Assembly (NCBI GenBank): GCA_905236975.1
Contig: CAJOQU010000131.1
Location: forward strand, 1 to 5,488
DNA length: 5,488 nt
Source: an uncultured Clostridia bacterium
GTDB taxonomy: Bacteria > Bacillota > Clostridia > Oscillospirales > Acutalibacteraceae
Direction: 5' to 3'
Shown here: piece after piece, positions 5,424-5,488 of the stretch
Position numbering within the stretch: the first letter of the stretch is position 1
Layout of the letters: each line of letters starts with the position of its first letter
Position numbers and translations under genes: made by a program
Notes under the pieces: generated by a model
Told to the model about the DNA's origin: nothing
Database searches by the model: none
What the model saw: only the letters and a program-made list of their open reading frames with translations

Positions 5424-5488
5424 AAAACGACGGAAAATCCTGATCTTTTAAGTCCTTCTGTGTTGGCTTTTGTAGGGGACGCGGTGTA
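5424..5488 (+). CDS. mrnC: Mini-ribonuclease III-like protein, N-terminal fragment (runs off right edge; start unresolved)
   Basis: Only about 21 codons are visible. The frame reads NPDLLSPSVLAFVGDAVY, closely resembling the opening of Mini-ribonuclease III, where LALAYIGDAxxE leads into the first RNase III catalytic motif and its Asp (here 5478-5480). Mini-III is an RNase III-type domain without a dsRNA-binding domain; in B. subtilis it trims the ends of 23S rRNA precursors, which fits its place after obgE. The start is a problem: a TGA lies in frame at 5421-5423 and no ATG, GTG or TTG follows until GTG 5460, inside the conserved motif. An AGGTGG ribosome binding site (5415-5420) stands 6 to 9 nt before two ACG codons (5427, 5430), either of which might replace ATG. 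Alternatively one surplus A in the run 5423-5427 hides a GTG start at 5417 or 5420. Given coordinates mark the open frame, not a proven start. Confidence 0.72.

Noticed and set aside
1..5488. Mobile element, CRISPR array, tRNA or rRNA gene, or defence system
   Set aside because: I found no transposase-like frame, spaced direct repeats, tRNA cloverleaf or rRNA-like segment; gene order and content are those of core housekeeping clusters.

Overview
The window reads as an ordinary chromosomal housekeeping region of a Gram-positive Firmicute, most likely a Clostridia-type organism of roughly balanced G+C. Three things support this: a tRNA-Phe-responsive T-box leader in front of pheS, a bL27 ribosomal protein with the Firmicute-type cleavable N-terminal extension encoded next to the Prp protease, and an Obg GTPase carrying the C-terminal OCT domain. 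The taxonomic placement is inference from family knowledge, not a database match.

Left half, minus strand (1-2474): a pheST operon. A promoter of strong consensus (TTGACA, 17 bp, TAAGAT, with TGG before the -10) drives a leader of about 264 nt. The leader folds as a T-box riboswitch: UUC specifier, GGGTGGTACCGCG T-box sequence, competing terminator. It is followed by complete pheS (339 codons) and, 12 nt later, pheT. PheT runs off the left edge after 380 codons, roughly half of its usual length.

Intergenic centre (2446-2651): two divergent, near-consensus promoters stand with their -35 boxes 57 bp apart. A perfect 9-bp inverted repeat (arms 2477-2485 and 2503-2511) lies between them. The plus-strand transcript starts with a short leader resembling the L21 leader of Firmicutes, in which the rplU ribosome binding site can be sequestered.

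Right half, plus strand (2532-5488): rplU (bL21), prp (protease that matures bL27), rpmA (bL27), an intrinsic terminator, a small zinc-ribbon protein with a DUF2007-like domain, obgE (50S-assembly GTPase), and the first bases of a gene that looks like Mini-ribonuclease III (mrnC, 23S rRNA maturation). Nearly the whole cluster serves large-subunit assembly. The terminator after rpmA probably lowers expression of the downstream genes relative to the ribosomal proteins.

I see no mobile element, CRISPR array, tRNA or rRNA gene, and no clearly new system. The points most worth a second look are the missing canonical start codon of the mrnC-like frame at the right edge, the uncharacterised zinc-ribbon/DUF2007 protein inside a ribosome-assembly operon, and the inverted repeat between the divergent promoters.
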